DNA of 6,043 nt from Stagnihabitans sp038231775 (lineage in GTDB: Bacteria; Pseudomonadota; Alphaproteobacteria; Rhodobacterales; Rhodobacteraceae): NCBI GenBank assembly GCA_038231775.1, contig JBBRKS010000218.1, positions 1-6,043 on the forward strand, in the 5' to 3' direction. The notes below the pieces were generated by a model that made no database searches, was not told the origin of the DNA, and saw only the letters and a program-made list of their open reading frames with translations. Shown piece by piece: positions 5,992 to 6,043 of this stretch; the stretch's first letter is position 1, and each line of letters starts with the position of its first letter. The translations under genes were made by a program, and so were the position numbers.

Positions 5992-6043
5992 ATTGAATCA
6001 AAACGCTGCGCGCCACATCCGAAACCTGCCGTTTCCCGTCACC

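Noticed and set aside
5998..6043. Possible 3' end of a minus-strand gene (reads VTGNGRFRMWRAAF then stop)
   Set aside because: There are only about 14 codons to the window edge and no recognisable family. It could be the end of an element gene such as an integrase, but this cannot be supported.
1..6043. CRISPR arrays, insertion-sequence ends and rRNA
   Set aside because: No regularly spaced direct repeats, transposase-like coding sequence or rRNA-like segments were seen.

Overview
The window is GC-rich with alphaproteobacterial character. The PAS-GAF-PHY phytochrome carries an HWE kinase and a receiver, it is paired with a BphO-type heme oxygenase, and the CAT-anticodon tRNA remnant resembles alphaproteobacterial initiator tRNA. 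A sphingomonad-like host is my best guess, but the sequence alone does not fix the genus.

Left part (1-1368, all + strand): a phage-type lysis module. A small protein with one membrane segment and a coiled coil (96-431) is followed by an intrinsic terminator (479-501). Next come a peptidoglycan hydrolase with an N-terminal peptidoglycan-binding domain and a TIGR02594/CHAP-like catalytic domain (534-1187) and a 55-residue holin-like protein resembling the Pam3-gp28 family (1201-1368). This looks like the end of a prophage late region or a phage-derived cluster. The 109 bases from 1369 to 1477 hold no convincing gene or terminator and form the seam with the next module.

Centre (1478-4712, - strand): a two-gene red/far-red photoreceptor operon. 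bphO (4077-4712) converts heme to biliverdin. bphP (1478-4084) starts inside the last codons of bphO, an 8-base overlap that suggests coupled translation of chromophore enzyme and apoprotein. BphP is complete: chromophore Cys14, PASDIP motif, PHY tongue motifs, HWE kinase with H544, and a fused C-terminal receiver with D806.

Right part (4713-6043): a divergent 184-base intergenic region contains a perfect 8-bp-arm dyad (4850-4871). It is followed by an AraC-family regulator (4897-5772), whose target is unknown but could include the bph operon. Beyond it lie a minus-strand intrinsic terminator (5870-5893) and the 3' 50 nt of an initiator-type tRNA-Met(CAT) (5921-5970). The anticodon arm, T arm, 3' acceptor strand and CCA are intact, but the D arm and 5' acceptor strand are absent. 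This is the usual signature of a tyrosine-integrase attachment site, so an integration junction probably lies near position 5970.

The main open question is whether the photoreceptor operon is ordinary chromosome between two mobile segments or cargo of an integrated element. The orientation of the tRNA remnant favours host DNA to its left and a mobile element to its right, unless elements are inserted in tandem.
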